From Neptunicoccus sediminis (GTDB lineage Bacteria > Pseudomonadota > Alphaproteobacteria > Rhodobacterales > Rhodobacteraceae), in assembly GCF_001719615.1 (NCBI RefSeq), contig NZ_MDVX01000008.1, forward strand, positions 1 through 64,000: DNA of 64,000 bases. Direction: 5' to 3'. Both the position numbers and the translations under genes were made by a program. Below, piece after piece: positions 62,117 to 64,000 of the stretch. Below the pieces are notes generated by a model, which saw only the letters and a list, made by a program, of their open reading frames with translations, searched no databases and had not been told where the DNA came from. Within the stretch, counting starts at the first letter, position 1, and each line of letters begins with the position of its first letter.

Positions 62117-64000
62117 TTATTCGGCTGCGGTTTGAATGGTTTTTTCTGCGGTAAGATTTGCGAGGGCTTCCTGTGTGAATACGCGCAGGCCCAGATCGGC
62201 GCGGTAGCCGTGGATTTCGTTCACATCCAATGCGCGCATGAAATCAAGGATTTCACGGCTGATAACCTGTCCGGGAACAAGGATCGGAAAGCCCGGCGGA
62301 TAGGGGATGATAAAGCTGGCGGAAACCAGTTCCTTGCCCGTCTCCATCGCCGCCTTCAATGATCCGTCCAATTCGAGATAATCGCAATTCTTCTCATCAT
62401 AGCTAAGGTAATAGGCTTTGCGAATATCCCCTTCGGGGGTCAGGTTATCGGGCCGGAACCCGTCGTGGAAACGGCTGAAGTCCGGCAGCGGCGGGTAGTT
62501 TTCCGTCAGGTTTGCCACACGGCGGTCAAAGGCCAGACGCTCCATCTTTGACGCATCATCCAGCAGGTCGTCCAATTCATTGGCGATCTCCACCAGCACT
62601 TCGATCAGATAGGCCACCGAAGACCGTGTGGTGCCGATATTGGTCATGAACAACACGGTATTGCGCGAGGTTTTGTTGATCTGGATGCCGTATTTGTCCA
62701 TCAACACCTGATTTTTGAACGTATCTCCGTCCCATCCGGTGCCGCCCACAGCCAATGTCACACGGGTGGCGTCCAGCACGAAATCGTCCCGCTCCCAACA
62801 CTCCCACAGGTCGGTCCAGCCCTGTTCCGTGTCAACATAACTGCTCACACCGCTCTGACGATAGCTTTCGGGGATCATGTCCCCCGCTGTCAGCACCTTA
62901 AAGTATTTTTGCAGCATCGGATGGCTGCTGATGGCGCGGCGCAGGGCCATTGCGGCCTCTATCTGGCGCTGGACGAACTCGAACCCTTCCAATTCCACCT
63001 GCCGCCGCCCCACATCAAGCGAGGCGATGATCTGGTAATTGGGTGAGGTGGATGTATGGGTCATATAGGCTTCGTGAAAGCTCTGCTCTACCTCTCCCTT
63101 AAAGTCCTGATCGTTGACATGGATCATCGACCCCTGCCGCAAGGATGTCAGGGTTTTATGGGTGGATTGCGTGGCATAGGCCCTGACCCGCGCCGTGGGC
63201 GGCGGGATGAGCCGCGTGTTCAGCAGCTCTTCGTCGCTGGCGTTTTCCAGTTGTTTTTGCTGGGCTTTATAGGCATCCAGATGCTGTTCCGTGCGCAGGC
63301 GCTTGCGCATGTTATTGGCCGAACGCATCGCCGTGCGCTGGCGGTAGGTGGGGCTGAAACGGGCAAATGCGAACCATGCCTCGTCCCAGAGGAACACAAG
63401 GTCCGGTTTGATCGCCAGACATTCCTCCATCACCCGCTGCACGTTGTAGACCAGCCCGTCAAAGGTACAGTTCGTCAGCAGCAGCATCCGCACCCGATCC
63501 AGCTTGCCCGCCGCCTTGAGAGCAAGAAGCTGGTGTTTGATTTCTCGCAAAGGCACGGCGCCATACATTGAATATTCGTTGAGCGGATAACTGTCGAGAT
63601 AGACCACCTCGGCCCCTGCCAGCACCATCCCGTAGTGGTGGGATTTGTGACAGTCCCGGTCCACCAGAACAATATCACCGGGGCGCACCAGCGCCTGCAC
63701 GACAATCTTGTTGCAGGTAGAGGTGCCGTTGGTGGCAAAAAACGTCTGCTTTGATCCGAATGCGCGGCTGGCCAGTTCCTGCGCCTTCTTGATCGGGCCG
63801 CTGGGTTCCAGCAAACTGTCGAGCCCGCCCGAAGTGGCCGAGGTTTCCGCCAAAAAGATGTTCGGGCCGTAAAACGCCCCCATATCCTGAATCCAGTGGG
63901 AGCGGCTGATGGATTTGCCACGGCTGATTGGCATAGCGTGGAAAACGCCGGTGGGCTGCTTGGAATACTCCACCAGCGCTGTGAAAAACGGGGATTTATT
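62117..64000 (-). CDS. Orn/Lys/Arg decarboxylase family protein, N-terminus cut by window edge
   Basis: The frame is open to the right end of the window (first visible residues NKSPFFTALVEYSKQ), so the N-terminal part is missing; 627 residues plus a stop codon are seen. It is a fold-type I PLP enzyme of the Orn/Lys/Arg decarboxylase group: MPISRGKSIS and NGTSTCNKIVVQALVRPGD early, WDEAWFAF in the middle, and the cofactor motif STHKTLTSLRQGS with the PLP Lys codon at 63155-63157. The C-terminal domain has IPYPPGFPILVPGQVIS. It should form an amine by decarboxylating a basic amino acid, though some members of this family act on other amino acids. First gene visible of the four-gene leftward operon. 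Confidence 0.92.
   Translation of the reverse strand, partial: NKSPFFTALVEYSKQPTGVFHAMPISRGKSISRSHWIQDMGAFYGPNIFLAETSATSGGLDSLLEPSGPIKKAQELASRAFGSKQTFFATNGTSTCNKIVVQALVRPGDIVLVDRDCHKSHHYGMVLAGAEVVYLDSYPLNEYSMYGAVPLREIKHQLLALKAAGKLDRVRMLLLTNCTFDGLVYNVQRVMEECLAIKPDLVFLWDEAWFAFARFSPTYRQRTAMRSANNMRKRLRTEQHLDAYKAQQKQLENASDEELLNTRLIPPPTARVRAYATQSTHKTLTSLRQGSMIHVNDQDFKGEVEQSFHEAYMTHTSTSPNYQIIASLDVGRRQVELEGFEFVQRQIEAAMALRRAISSHPMLQKYFKVLTAGDMIPESYRQSGVSSYVDTEQGWTDLWECWERDDFVLDATRVTLAVGGTGWDGDTFKNQVLMDKYGIQINKTSRNTVLFMTNIGTTRSSVAYLIEVLVEIANELDDLLDDASKMERLAFDRRVANLTENYPPLPDFSRFHDGFRPDNLTPEGDIRKAYYLSYDEKNCDYLELDGSLKAAMETGKELVSASFIIPYPPGFPILVPGQVISREILDFMRALDVNEIHGYRADLGLRVFTQEALANLTAEKTIQTAAE

Overview
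The window reads as chromosomal DNA of an alphaproteobacterium, most likely a marine Rhodobacterales (Roseobacter-group) species. The basis is overall gene style: high-GC coding sequence, many 4-bp ATGA start/stop overlaps, dense CoA-dependent catabolic operons, a ROK-regulated xylose locus with a single-domain XylG, and RTX proteins. The taxon is an inference, not a computed result. No tRNA, rRNA, CRISPR array, insertion sequence or phage gene was recognised.

Layout. (1) 1-5.5 kb: the start of a large RTX/cadherin-like calcium-binding protein running off the left edge, a FAD monooxygenase, a sulfatase/phosphonate monoester hydrolase-type enzyme and a TauE/SafE exporter. (2) 5.6-18.8 kb: a complete D-xylose locus. 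xylB-xylA-mutarotase-dihaem peroxidase faces a CRTAC1 protein and the ROK regulator xylR; divergent from xylR is xylFHG-glucokinase-alpha/beta hydrolase. A matching inverted-repeat operator lies over the -35 region of both xylB and xylF. (3) 18.9-22.8 kb: a three-subunit molybdenum hydroxylase with an overlapping MoaD/ThiS-like gene. (4) 23.2-29.9 kb: a six-gene acyl-CoA operon (CoA ligase, 3-hydroxyacyl-CoA dehydrogenase, crotonase, ACAD10/11-type dehydrogenase, two SDRs) closed by a strong terminator. (5) 30-36.7 kb: thioesterase II, acetoacetyl-CoA synthetase-type ligase, serine hydrolase, fatty-acyl-CoA ligase and a DsbA-fold isomerase. (6) 36.7-43.5 kb: a Liv-type ABC importer (livKHMGF) and another CoA ligase. 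(7) 43.5-52 kb: a nine-gene leftward operon with two acyl-CoA dehydrogenases, SDR, thiolase, nitronate-monooxygenase-like enzyme, histidine phosphatase, APH-type kinase, IclR regulator and hotdog thioesterase. (8) 52-57.8 kb: three MDR-type reductases, a second histidine phosphatase and an amidase, with a 70-bp near-palindrome. (9) 58-64 kb: a tight operon of Orn/Lys/Arg decarboxylase (cut by the right edge), ATP-grasp ligase, C45-type acyltransferase/hydrolase and class III aminotransferase.

How it fits together. Regions 4-7 form a catabolic island: import by the Liv transporter, CoA activation by several ligases, then dehydrogenation, hydration, oxidation and thiolysis. The APH-type kinase plus ACAD10/11-type dehydrogenase resembles the kinase/eliminase logic known for 4-hydroxyacyl-CoA breakdown. 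A 17-nt motif shared by the liv promoter and the IclR-containing operon may tie uptake to degradation. The least explained and most interesting unit is region 9, whose enzyme set (amine formation, ATP-dependent amide ligation, acyl transfer or hydrolysis, transamination) suggests synthesis or turnover of an uncharacterised amine- or amino-acid-derived amide.
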